64,000 nt of DNA from Neobacillus mesonae (GCA_023715865.1 JAMBOW010000001.1:1798001-1862000); one strand, 5' to 3'. Counted from the stretch's first letter, positions 43,285-52,366 are shown. The notes: a model not told the origin generated them from the letters alone. Program-made: numbers and translations.

Positions 43285-44247
43285 ATGAATCGCAAGCGTT
43301 TTTTAAAAATCTGGAAGCCAGGTCTAATTGTCTTATTAACCCTCTTTATTACCCTGTATGCCACAGCAGTCAACAATCCAACCAGTGCTTTAACCCATAA
43401 AGCATGTACCTCATGGGAAATGGTTAAAAATAAAGCTTTTACTCTGTCACACCGTCAGCATCTTCCTGAGCTTTCTGTTGCCAGCGCACATCCTAATCGA
43501 TCTGCGGAGCACGCTCAAGAGGTTCCCGTTCTTATGTATCATTATATCGTTCCTAAAGAGCTTAATCGTGAGCCTGGCAACAAATCCGTCATCAATGCCG
43601 AGGATTTTGAAGCAGGGATGGACTACTTGCATAATGAGGGTTATTATACCCCTACGCTTAGAGAGCTGGAGCAATATGTAAAAGGTGAGATTACCCTGCC
43701 TAAAAAATCGGTCGTCATTACTTTTGACGATGGGTATGAAAACAACCTAATGTACGCGTATCCGATCTTAAAAAAATACAATTTTAATGCCGCTATCTTT
43801 GTCATCGGCAGCAAGGTCCAGAAAGAAAACGACCCCTTCGACCCTGCGAAGAAAAGCTTCTTAACCCTTAATCAAATAGAACAGAGCAGCGACGTATTTG
43901 AATTTCACAGCCACACGTATAACCTTCATTATAAAGGATTTCCACGCTGCGGCTCGAATTATGCAGCAGGTCTCGATACAAAGCTGCTTAAGCAGGACAT
44001 TGAGCAAATGAAGCAGTTTGGCATTGATACCCCTTACTTTGCTTATCCTTATGGCGAGAAAAGTACGCAAATGATGTATTTTCTACGTGAACAAGGGTAT
44101 CGCATGGCCTTTTCAGTCCGACAGGGGTTAGTCAAGCCAGGAGATAATCTCATGAAATTGAATCGGCTTACGGTCACTACAGGAACCGATTTGTCCGAGT
44201 TATTTGATACCTACAGTCGTGAGGCACCGATCAATGAAGCTAAATAA
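43285..44247 (+). CDS. Membrane-anchored polysaccharide deacetylase
   Basis: 320 residues: N-terminal membrane anchor or signal (about 10-30), then a NodB-homology domain. Metal/catalytic motif ITFDDGYENN (about 145-154), zinc His pair in EFHSHTYNLH, and YFAYPYGEKS. It should deacetylate N-acetylglucosamine-type surface polysaccharide or peptidoglycan outside the cell; the exact substrate is unknown. The ribosome binding site is AAAGGAGAA. It is a plus-strand gene set between trmD and rplS, so it interrupts a minus-strand ribosomal operon. Confidence 0.9.
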   Translation: MNRKRFLKIWKPGLIVLLTLFITLYATAVNNPTSALTHKACTSWEMVKNKAFTLSHRQHLPELSVASAHPNRSAEHAQEVPVLMYHYIVPKELNREPGNKSVINAEDFEAGMDYLHNEGYYTPTLRELEQYVKGEITLPKKSVVITFDDGYENNLMYAYPILKKYNFNAAIFVIGSKVQKENDPFDPAKKSFLTLNQIEQSSDVFEFHSHTYNLHYKGFPRCGSNYAAGLDTKLLKQDIEQMKQFGIDTPYFAYPYGEKSTQMMYFLREQGYRMAFSVRQGLVKPGDNLMKLNRLTVTTGTDLSELFDTYSREAPINEAK

Positions 44248-44291
44248 ATCAGCTTAAGTTGTTTACGGATACCTACGCTATAAACGCAAAA

Positions 44292-44329
44292 AAAAACACT
44301 GATTGAGCTAACGATCAATCAGTGTTTTT
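44292..44329. terminator. Bidirectional terminator between deacetylase and trmD
   Basis: Perfect 15-base inverted repeat AAAAACACTGATTGA / TCAATCAGTGTTTTT with an eight-base loop, serving the plus-strand deacetylase and the minus-strand trmD, whose stop is two bases away. Confidence 0.93.
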
Positions 44330-44330
44330 A

Positions 44331-45143
44331 TTATTCCTCCGACTCAGAGTCCGACACCTTTTGATCTCGCAAAAGCTGATCAAGCCATGCTTTCTCCTTC
44401 TTCGTCACCTCTACGTGTTCAAGCAGATCCGGTCGTCTTGTCAGCGTGCGCAGCAAGGACTGCTCTCTGCGCCACGCATCGATGTTTTTATGATGTCCTG
44501 ATAGCAAAATATCCGGCACCTTATGCCCTCTAAACTCTGCCGGTCTCGTATAGTGCGGGTATTCCAGCAGTCCTGTGCTGAACGAGTCGGTAACCGCACT
44601 TGTTTCGTTCCCAAGGACGCCGGGAAGCAGTCTAACCACGCTATCAATCACGACCATAGCAGGCAGCTCTCCCCCTGTCAGAACATAATCACCTGTGGAT
44701 ATTTCATCTGTAACCAAATGCTCGCGAATCCGTTCGTCATAGCCTTCATAATGACCGCATATAAAGATCAGATGCTCTTCTTTGGAGAGCTCCTCTGCCT
44801 TCTTCTGATTAAAGGTCTCTCCCTGCGGACACATGAGAACGACTCGCGGATTGCGGGTGGACTGAGTATTTATACCAGCGTCTGCATCTAAAGCTGCAGC
44901 TTCTGATTCCTTATTGCTCAACAGATCCTCTACGGCAGAAAAAATCGGCTCAGGTTTCAGTACCATACCGCCCCCGCCTCCATATGGCATATCATCCACT
45001 TGGCCGTGTTTGTTTCCCGCATACTCACGAAAATTCACTGCATTTAGCGAAACGATGCCTTTAGCTTGTGCTTTTCCCAAAATGCTTGTACCGAATACTC
45101 CATGAAACATTTCTGGAAATAGTGTTAAAACATCTACTTTCAT
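44331..45143 (-). CDS. trmD: TrmD, tRNA m1G37 methyltransferase
   Basis: SPOUT-class enzyme methylating G37 to prevent frameshifting. 270 residues starting [13 protein letters not shown], with the knot region [45 protein letters not shown] and [12 protein letters not shown] intact. Start shares one base with the rimM stop (TAATG). A central Ala/Asp-rich loop (about 85-100) is longer than usual. Confidence 0.97.
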   Translation of the reverse strand: MKVDVLTLFPEMFHGVFGTSILGKAQAKGIVSLNAVNFREYAGNKHGQVDDMPYGGGGGMVLKPEPIFSAVEDLLSNKESEAAALDADAGINTQSTRNPRVVLMCPQGETFNQKKAEELSKEEHLIFICGHYEGYDERIREHLVTDEISTGDYVLTGGELPAMVVIDSVVRLLPGVLGNETSAVTDSFSTGLLEYPHYTRPAEFRGHKVPDILLSGHHKNIDAWRREQSLLRTLTRRPDLLEHVEVTKKEKAWLDQLLRDQKVSDSESEE

Positions 45144-45652
45144 TACACAAGTCCTTCCATCAGATGTACTGTTACCTTTTGATTAGGCACATCGACATGA
45201 AGAATGACCTCATCAATATATGGAAGCAGGATCTCTTTTCCTTCTTTTGTTTTGACTACCCAAACATCATTTGCGCCAGGAGTCAAAATCTCTTTAATGG
45301 TACCGAGCGTTTCCCCTTCATCCGTCACAACTTCACAGCCGACAATTTGATGAAAATAGAACTCGTCATTACCAAGCTCAGTTTGATATTCGGAAGACAC
45401 CTTCAGCATCGTTCCTTTATATTTTTCAACCTCATTAATGTTTCCATATCCTTGTAAACGAACAACATACATATTTTTGTGAAGCCTTGCTGACTCTACT
45501 ATTACTGGAATATGACCTTCACCCGTATCAATGACAAGCTTGCTTCCTTTATCAAAACGCTCCTCTGGGAAGTCTGTGAGCGGAAGAACCTTCAGCTCCC
45601 CGCGAATCCCGTGCGTATTTACAATTTTTCCTACATTAAAATATTGTGACAT
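45143..45652 (-). CDS. rimM: RimM, 16S rRNA processing/30S maturation factor
   Basis: 169 residues: N-terminal RimM barrel ([29 protein letters not shown]) and a C-terminal PRC-barrel ([30 protein letters not shown]). It binds uS19 during 30S head assembly. The gap from khpA carries a hairpin instead of ylqD. Confidence 0.97.
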   Translation of the reverse strand: MSQYFNVGKIVNTHGIRGELKVLPLTDFPEERFDKGSKLVIDTGEGHIPVIVESARLHKNMYVVRLQGYGNINEVEKYKGTMLKVSSEYQTELGNDEFYFHQIVGCEVVTDEGETLGTIKEILTPGANDVWVVKTKEGKEILLPYIDEVILHVDVPNQKVTVHLMEGLV

Positions 45653-45698
45653 AGGTCCTCCTGTGTTTCAATTAGACGAAGTTTAAGTTATAAGCATG

Positions 45699-45740
45699 TA
45701 CGAAAAAGGGCTAGGACATGCATCCTAACCCCCTTTCGTA
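45699..45740 (-). terminator. Attenuator-like hairpin between khpA and rimM
   Basis: 18-base arms that pair completely in minus-strand RNA if G-U pairs are allowed (TACGAAAGGGGGTTAGGA with TCCTAGCCCTTTTTCGTA), with a six-base loop. On the plus strand the same positions would be mismatches. There is no long T tail, so partial termination or processing is more likely. Confidence 0.65.
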
Positions 45741-45745
45741 TATCT

Positions 45746-45976
45746 TTAAGATATGATATCGACGGTAACCCGTTTATCCATCTTAACTGCTGCAGATGTG
45801 ACGACCGTACGGAGTGCTTTCGCAATCTTCCCCTGCTTGCCGATCACTTTCCCCACATCCTCAGGATGTACAGTCAGTTCATAGACAACCAGGCGATCTT
45901 TTTCCAGCGTCCGGACCGACACATCTTCCGGATGATCTACTAAAGCCTTCGCAATAACGCCGACTAATTGTTCCAT
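45746..45976 (-). CDS. khpA: KhpA, KH-domain RNA-binding protein
   Basis: 76 residues, single KH domain with GKVIGKQGKIAKALRTVV (GxxG = GKQG). In Firmicutes KhpA (YlqC) partners with KhpB in RNA regulation. Standard position after rpsP. The ribosome binding site is GGAGGG. Confidence 0.95.
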   Translation of the reverse strand: MEQLVGVIAKALVDHPEDVSVRTLEKDRLVVYELTVHPEDVGKVIGKQGKIAKALRTVVTSAAVKMDKRVTVDIIS

Positions 45977-46002
45977 AGATACCCTCCGTATTCAGCACCT
46001 AA

Positions 46003-46275
46003 TTATTTCTGTTGTTTAAGCTCATGGAACTTCTTCATTACACCCGCTTTGCTGAGCAAGTTGCGAACTGTATCAGATGCTTGCGCACCATTTTGAAGCC
46101 ATTTAAGAGCTTTATCTTCATCGATTTTAACCACTGCTGGTTGTTCAACCGGGTTGTAGTAACCGATTTCCTCGATAAAACGGCCATCACGCGGGGAACG
46201 GGAATCCGATACAACCACACGATAGAAAGGCGCTTTATGAGCTCCCATACGTTTCAGACGAATACGAACTGCCAC
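46003..46275 (-). CDS. rpsP: Ribosomal protein S16 (bS16)
   Basis: 90 residues starting [42 protein letters not shown], clear bS16. Needed for 30S assembly. The start is GTG, six bases after AAGGAGGTGA. 47 bases downstream of ffh. Confidence 0.98.
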   Translation of the reverse strand: MAVRIRLKRMGAHKAPFYRVVVSDSRSPRDGRFIEEIGYYNPVEQPAVVKIDEDKALKWLQNGAQASDTVRNLLSKAGVMKKFHELKQQK

Positions 46276-46322
46276 GAATATTCACCTCCTTCAATGAAAT
46301 AAATGTATTAGTAAACTTTCAC

Positions 46323-47696
46323 TTAACGGAAAGGAAACTTCATTCCTTTGCTGAGTCCTTTCAGCTGCTTCATTGCTTTTTTGTTACCCTTAGGACCCAT
46401 CATATCGCTAAACTGCTTCATCACTTTGCGCATCTCATCAAACTGCTTGATTAGCCGATTGACTTCAGCAACCGTCGTACCGCTGCCTGTCGCAATCCGT
46501 TTACGGCGTGATTGGTTGATGATCTCCGGGTTTTGCTTCTCTTCTCTCGTCATAGAGTATACGATCGCTTCGATCCGGCTCATCTGTTTATCATCGACCT
46601 TCAGGTCTTTGGTTTGCTTCATCTTGTTCATTCCAGGAATCATATCCATCAGCTGATCAAGCGGGCCCAGCTTCTTAATCTGGTCCATTTGCTCAAGGAA
46701 GTCTTCGAACGTAAACGATGCAGTACGCATCTTCTGTTCCATTTCCTTAGCTTTTTCAGTATCAATGTTAGACTGCGCTTTTTCGATCAGTGACAGCATG
46801 TCGCCCATCCCCAAGATTCGAGAAGACATCCGCTCCGGATGGAAAGGCTCTAGGGCATCCAGTTTCTCGCCAAGGGTGATGAATTTGATTGGGCATCCCG
46901 TAACTGCTTTAACAGAGAGGGCAGCACCGCCGCGCGTATCTCCATCAAGCTTAGTAAGCACAACGCCAGTCAGTGATAACTGGGAGTTAAAGTGCTCAGC
47001 TACGTTTACTGCATCTTGACCCGTCATCGCATCGACAACCAGCAGCACTTCATCAGGATTGACGTTGCTGTGGATCAAGCGCAGCTCTTCCATCAGCTCT
47101 TCATCAACGTGAAGCCGGCCAGCCGTATCAATGATAACATAGTCATGACCATTGTCTTTTGCATGCTGCAAACCTTGCTTCGCAATTTCTACCGGGCTTG
47201 TCTGATCACCTAGTGTGAACACAGGTGCTTTAAGCTGTTCTCCCAGTACCTGCAGCTGCTTAATCGCTGCGGGACGGTATATATCGCCTGCCACAAGCAG
47301 GGGCTTTGCGTTTTGCTTTTGCAGGAGTTTCGCAAGTTTACCCGTCGTAGTCGTCTTACCGGCACCCTGTAAACCCACCATCATAATTACTGTCGGCGGT
47401 TTATTTGCCTTGGCCAGCTTCGATTGACTTCCACCCATCAGTTCAGTCAACTCTTTATTTACGATGTCAATGATCACCATGCCGGGCGTGAAGCTTTCCA
47501 TTACTTCCTTGCCGACAGCCTTCTCTTTGACTTTCGAAATAAACTGCTTGACGACCTTAAAGTTAACGTCGGCTTCAAGCAAAGCTAGACGCACCTCTCG
47601 CATCGCTTCGTTAACGTCCTCTTCGCTCACTTTCCCTTTGCCTCGGAGCTTGCTGAATACGTTCGTAAGTCTTGCTGTTAATCCTTCAAATGGCAT
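46323..47696 (-). CDS. ffh: Ffh, signal recognition particle GTPase (SRP54)
   Basis: 457 residues from the ATG at 47694-47696, seven bases after AAGGAGG. N domain, G domain with VGLQGAGKTTTTGKLA, DTAGRLHVDEEL and TKLDGDTRGGAA, and a Met-rich M domain (from about 300) that binds SRP RNA and signal sequences. It ends in a basic KGLSKGMKFPFR tail. It works with FtsY, encoded elsewhere in this window. Confidence 0.98.
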   Translation of the reverse strand: MPFEGLTARLTNVFSKLRGKGKVSEEDVNEAMREVRLALLEADVNFKVVKQFISKVKEKAVGKEVMESFTPGMVIIDIVNKELTELMGGSQSKLAKANKPPTVIMMVGLQGAGKTTTTGKLAKLLQKQNAKPLLVAGDIYRPAAIKQLQVLGEQLKAPVFTLGDQTSPVEIAKQGLQHAKDNGHDYVIIDTAGRLHVDEELMEELRLIHSNVNPDEVLLVVDAMTGQDAVNVAEHFNSQLSLTGVVLTKLDGDTRGGAALSVKAVTGCPIKFITLGEKLDALEPFHPERMSSRILGMGDMLSLIEKAQSNIDTEKAKEMEQKMRTASFTFEDFLEQMDQIKKLGPLDQLMDMIPGMNKMKQTKDLKVDDKQMSRIEAIVYSMTREEKQNPEIINQSRRKRIATGSGTTVAEVNRLIKQFDEMRKVMKQFSDMMGPKGNKKAMKQLKGLSKGMKFPFR

Positions 47697-47735
47697 AAAC
47701 ACACCTCCTTAAGTCCAACTTGCTAAGGGAAATCC

Positions 47736-48092
47736 CTATTCCAGAACCTCCAGGTGGTTCACTATTTCATTCATTCTATGTTTGTGTTCACTCGTCATCT
47801 CGCTTGATTCGATCAAAACTTTGAGCTTCTCCAAATCGGAAAGCCGGCGTTCGTGCTTCTCAAGCAAACCAAGTTTGTCCTCATACATTTCAAGTACCTG
47901 TTCTGCACGTTTAATGTGCTCATATACCGCTTGGCGGCTAATCTCAAATTCTGAAGCGATCTCTCCAAGGGAAAAATCATCATGAAAATAATACTTCAGA
48001 AAGGTCTGCTGCTTCTCGGTTAACAGGTTTTCATAAAAATCAAATAATATATTGATTCGGTTCGTCTTCTCAAGCCGGTTCTCCTGACTCAT
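47736..48092 (-). CDS. ylxM: YlxM, helix-turn-helix protein linked to SRP genes
   Basis: 118 residues from ATG 48090-48092. Sigma-70-region-4-like helix-turn-helix (LTEKQQTFLKYYFHDDFSLGEIASEFEISRQAVYEHIKRAEQVLEMYEDKL). In streptococci the homologue binds scRNA and modulates SRP. An open frame to 48137 adds 15 residues lacking similarity. Preceded by its own promoter. Confidence 0.93.
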   Translation of the reverse strand: MSQENRLEKTNRINILFDFYENLLTEKQQTFLKYYFHDDFSLGEIASEFEISRQAVYEHIKRAEQVLEMYEDKLGLLEKHERRLSDLEKLKVLIESSEMTSEHKHRMNEIVNHLEVLE

Positions 48093-48148
48093 CTTGAGGG
48101 ACACTCCCTTCGTCAAGGAAAAACACTTTACACTCATTAACGTTCTCT

Positions 48149-48177
48149 ATATTACAAAAAACAAAAGAAGATGTCAA
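48149..48177 (-). promoter_or_regulatory. Strong promoter for ylxM-ffh, overlapping a terminator
   Basis: Minus strand TTGACA (48177-48172), exactly 17 bases, then TAATAT (48154-48149). The -35 hexamer is within the descending arm of the upstream terminator stem. Transcript start near 48142, leader about 50 bases. Confidence 0.75.
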
Positions 48178-48199
48178 GCATAAATCCTTGTCATCTTCT
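48154..48199 (-). terminator. Terminator after hemolysin III family gene
   Basis: Arms AGAAGATGTCAAG / CTTGTCATCTTCT (11 of 13) with an eight-base loop and, on the minus strand, the tail TTTTGTTTTTTG. Confidence 0.85.
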
Positions 48200-48250
48200 C
48201 ACTCTTTTTAAGTTCCTTATTTTCAGCTTATAATTCTACGTTTTCTCCGC

Positions 48251-48901
48251 CTATAACCTAATAGGTGTCAGGTAAATAATAACGGCAAAGAAATGCAGAA
48301 TGCTGCCAGCCAGAACGAACAAATGCCAAATCGCATGATGGAACGGAAATCCACGCCACACATAAAAGATGGTGCCCAGCGTATAACATATCCCTCCTGC
48401 AACGAGGAGCGCAATTCCGCCGGAAGGAACCGCAGCCGTTAATGGTCCCCAGGCAAGTACGATCAGCCATCCCATAGCGATATAAAACAAGGTCGACATA
48501 AACAGAAATCGCTTGGTGAAAAACGCCTTAAAGGCAACCCCAAACAAAGCGATTCCCCATATGATTCCAAAAAGCGTCCAGCCTAAAGTTCCACGGATTG
48601 CCACCAGCAGAAAAGGAGTATACGTTCCGGCAATAAACAGATAGATGGACGAATGATCAAAAATTTCAAATAGATCCTTAGCTTTGCCATCTTTAAGGGC
48701 ATGTACAAACGTTGAGCTAAGGTACAATAGCAGCATAGAAACACCGTAAACGGTAAAGCTGACCACATGCCAGGCCGTTCCATTCACGCTGGCGGCAACG
48801 ATAAGCAGCACAAGCGCAGCCACACTTAAAATCGCACCTATGCCATGCGTAATTGCATTAACGACTTCTTCTCTTCGTGTATAGGTGTAGGTATTAGCCA
48901 T
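48251..48901 (-). CDS. trhA: Hemolysin III (TrhA/YqfA) family membrane protein
   Basis: 216 residues with seven predicted membrane helices. Motifs typical of the PAQR/HlyIII family: EEVVNAITHGIGA near the N-terminus, the STFVHAL and FDHSSIYLFIAGTYTPF segments, and the C-terminal HAIWHLFVLAGSILHFFA carrying conserved His. These His residues bind zinc in PAQR proteins. The family affects membrane fluidity or acts as a hydrolase-like sensor; despite the name it is not an established toxin. Part of the stretch that interrupts ftsY-ylxM. Confidence 0.9.
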   Translation of the reverse strand: MANTYTYTRREEVVNAITHGIGAILSVAALVLLIVAASVNGTAWHVVSFTVYGVSMLLLYLSSTFVHALKDGKAKDLFEIFDHSSIYLFIAGTYTPFLLVAIRGTLGWTLFGIIWGIALFGVAFKAFFTKRFLFMSTLFYIAMGWLIVLAWGPLTAAVPSGGIALLVAGGICYTLGTIFYVWRGFPFHHAIWHLFVLAGSILHFFAVIIYLTPIRL

Positions 48902-49034
48902 AGAATCATCCTTTCGACATCCTCTTTCATGTCTTCACTAAGTGCCGTCAAAAATGCTCTCTTCGTATTATACTACGTTAGCGGCTAATGTTCATCTTTA
49001 AGGGAATCTAGTATGTCAAATCGTTTACTTATTT

Positions 49035-50153
49035 CTATTCTTTCTTAAAATATTGCAAAATAATCGATGTAATCCGTTCAGACGCATAACCATCACCGTA
49101 AGGATTTAAGGCTTTGGACATCTTCTGATATCTTTTTCTGCTGGATAATAAGTGAATAATTTCTTTCTGGACCTTATCATACTCCGTTCCGATACAGCGA
49201 AGCGTGCCCTTTTTAATCCCTTCCGGACGCTCTGTCTTATTACGAAGGACAAGAACAGGCTTGCCCAGTGAGGGCGCCTCTTCTTGAAGCCCCCCTGAAT
49301 CCGTCAAAATAATATAAGCACGATTCATGATGTTGTGCATATCCGACACACCAAGCGGCTCTGTCAAATAGATGCGTTCTTGACCGCCAAGTATTTTGTA
49401 TGCCAGCTCCTTCACAGCCGGATTTGGATGTACAGGATAGATCAGTTCCAGGGTGCGGTCTCTCTGGACGAGATCTTTTACCGCGCGAAATACCTGCTTC
49501 ATCGGGCTGCCCCAATTCTCACGTCTATGCATGGTCATAAATATTTTACGTGTTCCTGGATGAAGCCGCGACAGCAGCGGATGGTCATAATCGTCCTTAA
49601 GCGTCCATCGCAGGGCATCAATCGATGTGTTTCCAGTAACGTAGACATGCTTCTTTCGATTTTCACCTGCTAACCTTTTGGCAGCCAAATCAGTCGGTGC
49701 GAAATGTAAATCTGCTACCCGGCCAATGAATTCTCTGTTCATTTCTTCAGGATAGGGAGCATATTTGTCATAGGTTCTAAGCCCCGCCTCTACATGTCCA
49801 ATCGGTGTATTGGCATAATAAGCACACAATGCAGCTGCAAAAGCGGTCGTCGTATCCCCATGGACAAGCACAAGATCGTATTTCTCTGCTTTCATGACGG
49901 GCGCAAGTAGTTCTATCAAACGGGCCGTTAAACAAAATAGAGTCTGCGAGCTTCGTATCATTTCCAGCTCAATATCAGGTACGATATTGAACTCTTTCAA
50001 CACTTGGGAAAGCATTTCTTCATGCTGTCCTGTCACGCATACAATGGGTTCAATTCCGGGTGCTGCTTCAAGCGCTTTTACAATCGGCGCCATTTTTATC
50101 GCTTCGGGTCTTGTTCCGAACACAACAAGTACCCTGATCCAATGGTTTGCCAT
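49035..50153 (-). CDS. wecB: UDP-N-acetylglucosamine 2-epimerase (non-hydrolysing)
   Basis: Converts UDP-GlcNAc to UDP-ManNAc for wall teichoic acid or other surface polymer synthesis. Motifs: VVFGTRPEAIKMAPIVKAL, VTGQHEEMLSQVL, VHGDTTTAFAAALCAYY, VEAGLRTYDKYAPYPEEMNRE and LTDSGGLQEEAPSLGKPVLVLR. ATG 50151-50153 is used; TTG codons at 50177 and 50174 are closer to AAGGAG and may be the true start. It lies back to back with a decayed plus-strand glycosyltransferase gene. Confidence 0.93.
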   Translation of the reverse strand: MANHWIRVLVVFGTRPEAIKMAPIVKALEAAPGIEPIVCVTGQHEEMLSQVLKEFNIVPDIELEMIRSSQTLFCLTARLIELLAPVMKAEKYDLVLVHGDTTTAFAAALCAYYANTPIGHVEAGLRTYDKYAPYPEEMNREFIGRVADLHFAPTDLAAKRLAGENRKKHVYVTGNTSIDALRWTLKDDYDHPLLSRLHPGTRKIFMTMHRRENWGSPMKQVFRAVKDLVQRDRTLELIYPVHPNPAVKELAYKILGGQERIYLTEPLGVSDMHNIMNRAYIILTDSGGLQEEAPSLGKPVLVLRNKTERPEGIKKGTLRCIGTEYDKVQKEIIHLLSSRKRYQKMSKALNPYGDGYASERITSIILQYFKKE

Positions 50154-50360
50154 CTTATCAGGATTCCTCCTCAACAAATCTCCTTCAATTGTTAATTTCA
50201 GCCATACTCTCTTTATATGAAAAGCGCTTCAAAGCTGTAACGGCATTCTATTAAAAAGGTGCCTGAAATAATTATTCAGGACAGGGGACAATTGCCGGTT
50301 TCTATTAAACTATCATTACATAAGCTGTAATTAGAGTGACGCAAAGGAGGCATCTATCCC

Positions 50361-51080
50361 ATGGCAGTCATTATCTATCCCAAAACGATGATCTGGAAGT
50401 TTATGAAGCAGCGCCTGCAGCAGCTGATGACAGAGCTGGGTTCTCAAGGCCATCATGTTTTTTTCGAAAACCTGGCACCCATGACCAGTCAACTGGAAGA
50501 AGCGGCACCAGGTGTTCAATGCGCCCTCCGCACCAAGACCGGCCGATCTGCCTTGAAGGTCCTACCGTTGTTTACATCAGCGCGTGGGCTTATTGGGTTG
50601 ACCACGAGCTGTTTGCAAAGTCTGCTGCAAAATACCCTGATGTCCAGTTTATATCGATCGGTGCTCCCTATGGAGATATCCCCGGGTACGGTTCATTACC
50701 CAACGTTCATATTCTCGGTGAAAAACCGCACAGTGAATAAAAAATTACTTACAGCATATTGATGTGGCGGACATCCCTTTCCTCTATCATCCCATCAGCC
50801 TCGCAACAAATCCCGTAAAAACCTATGAATATATGTCTACCGGAGTTAAAGCCCTCTCGACTGCATTACCGGAATGTATTCGGATGGAATCGCATGTAAC
50901 CACGGCCACAACACACGAAGACTTTATAAATAAGCTGGGGAAGATGCTGAGTGAGGGAGATGATCCTGCGGCAAGTGCAGCTCGCATTGCCTATGCACAG
51001 CAAAATACATGGGTTCAGCGCGAAGAGCGGCCGACCAGGTAATTAAGCAAACTCTTCAAGCGAAAGGGATATATAAATGA
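50361..51080 (+). pseudogene. Decayed glycosyltransferase gene (several frameshifts, internal deletion)
   Basis: It starts properly with AAAGGAGG and ATG: MAVIIYPKTMIWKFMKQRLQQLMTELGSQGHHVFF, a GT4-type N-terminus. Coding sense then jumps frame near 50520-50560 (PTVVYISAWAYWVDHELF), meets a TAA at about 50740, resumes in another frame as YLQHIDVADIPFLYHPISLATNPVKTYEYMSTG (nucleotide-sugar-binding region), and shifts again near 51030 to ADQVIKQTLQAKGIYK. Summed length is about 235 residues, versus roughly 380 for relatives, so a central piece is missing. Clearly inactive. Confidence 0.85.
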
Positions 51081-51700
51081 ACATATAATCTATCTTACGG
51101 GTCTTGCTTACAGAACCCGTATAGCCATTAACGGCAATAAAGCTTTCAGCCTGCTTCAGTTCATAAAGGAAGAGACCTCCCGTTTAGCAGCATTCTGGCT
51201 GTTATGGTCACCGGCAAATTTTCATTTGTGTGAAAAAAACAAACAGCTGCTCATAGATGAACTACGATCGCTGCCTCCCCAAATTCACTGTGTAGCTGCC
51301 CGGAATCAAGCTTTATTTTCCGAGTCGATTGCTTTAATTCCACTCGCACACGATGTATTCACTCTTTACCATCAGCACACTGGCTTAGCTGGGAATTGTA
51401 CACACGAAGCTCAGCTCTTGTCCAGACAACAATTCAACAATCCGGACGATGTTTTTTATCCTCCCTGCAATCAGGTAATAAATCTTTGATGTGCTCCCCT
51501 ATCCCTCCCGATAGCGACCCAGTTTCCCTGTTATTGCGATTATGCTCAGCCGCATGAATCCTTTGAAGAATATCGTTAAACATTTCATTCAAAACGGAAG
51601 GGATGAAATACAGTCTGCACTTCCGCTCATTCGTCAGGCTGAGCAAGAAAGCTATTCCGAGCTCACACAGCTCGTCACAGAGATCGAATCTCTTAAATAG
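51077..51700 (+). pseudogene. Second decayed gene after the glycosyltransferase remnant
   Basis: An ATG at 51077 overlaps the previous stop (ATGA) but meets TAA within three codons. Skipping one base opens a coherent frame: HIIYLTGLAYRTRIAINGNKAFSLLQFIKEETSRLAAFWLLWSPANFHLCEKN in part, to a stop at about 51489. Coding sense continues in a second frame (DYAQPHESFEEYR) and then a third (VKHFIQNGRDEIQSALPLIRQAEQESYSEL) ending at TAG 51698-51700. I do not recognise the family with certainty; the context suggests surface-sugar metabolism. At least three frame changes. Confidence 0.6.
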
Positions 51701-51722
51701 ATGTATCAAGGAGGGCGTGTTC

Positions 51723-52040
51723 ATGTTTTTCTTTTTCCACTCCCGGCTTCGAGCCCGGATCAAACAGCTGGAGAAACAACTAGAAGTACTGTCGGACAGA
51801 GTTGATGTACTGACAGCCCGAATAGAGCAGCTGGAAACTGAGGTACGCTCCGGTATTACTGCAAATCCGCAGCTTTAAGTATTTCTTGAAAGCAAGATAG
51901 GTCAAAATATCAGCATTAGCACGAGCAGTGTAACTGTACTAGGAACCGTACTGGCTGTAGGCGACGATGCGGTTGAGCTCCGTGAAGCCAGCGGGGATAT
52001 TGTCATCATGCCTTTCACGAAAATTTCTGTAGCTCAGTAA
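51723..52040 (+). pseudogene. Small coiled-coil plus beta-domain gene split by an in-frame stop
   Basis: GGAGGG precedes ATG 51723. The first 51 codons give MFFFFHSRLRARIKQLEKQL and a heptad-type coiled coil, ending NPQL then TAA at 51876-51878. The same frame continues without interruption for 53 codons (VFLESKIGQNISISTSSVTVLGTVLAVGDD in part) to TAA 52038-52040. The second half resembles the intact neighbour at 52097. Interpretation: nonsense-inactivated gene, or a 51-residue protein followed by an untranslated homologue, or stop read-through. Confidence 0.6.
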
Positions 52041-52096
52041 GCTATGCAACCAAGTAACAGCTACACTTCATACTAAGTTAAAGGAGGGACTTTCCT

Positions 52097-52300
52097 ATGA
52101 ATTTCAGAGATATGATACGCGGCTTTGTAGGAAGCGAGGTAGAGGTTTTGACCTCTAATGATTATTTGGATGGAACCCTCATCTCTATTGACGAGACAAC
52201 CTTAATCCTACAGATCCCGCCCATCCTATATGGTCCTCCGGGAGATATAGCTGTCATCCCGTTAGCTTCCGTTGAACTTGTTCGCATTTTAGCTGCATAA
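52097..52300 (+). CDS. Small beta-rich protein (DUF2642/YuzF-like, tentative)
   Basis: 67 residues: MNFRDMIRGFVGSEVEVLTSNDYLDGTLISIDETTLILQ and then a second strand pair ending IAVIPLASVELVRILAA. The pattern of about five short beta strands resembles Sm-like or DUF2642 small proteins, several of which occur in spore coats. An ideal AAGGAGGG lies eight bases before ATG. It is a paralogue of the beta half of the split gene just upstream. No function can be assigned. Confidence 0.65.
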   Translation: MNFRDMIRGFVGSEVEVLTSNDYLDGTLISIDETTLILQIPPILYGPPGDIAVIPLASVELVRILAA

Positions 52301-52366
52301 TGTTTCATAATGTCTCACAACAAGAACATATCGGAAATAGGGTTTTAAAATATATATTCTTTATAA

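Noticed and set aside
50205..50240. cre-like palindrome AAGCGCTT upstream of wecB
   Set aside because: The spacing between the TG and CA ends is displaced by one base relative to the cre consensus, leaving three or more mismatches.
51554..51700. Stand-alone 48-residue protein starting at ATG 51554
   Set aside because: No ribosome binding site, and the reading sense continues from upstream frames, so it was merged into the second decayed gene.
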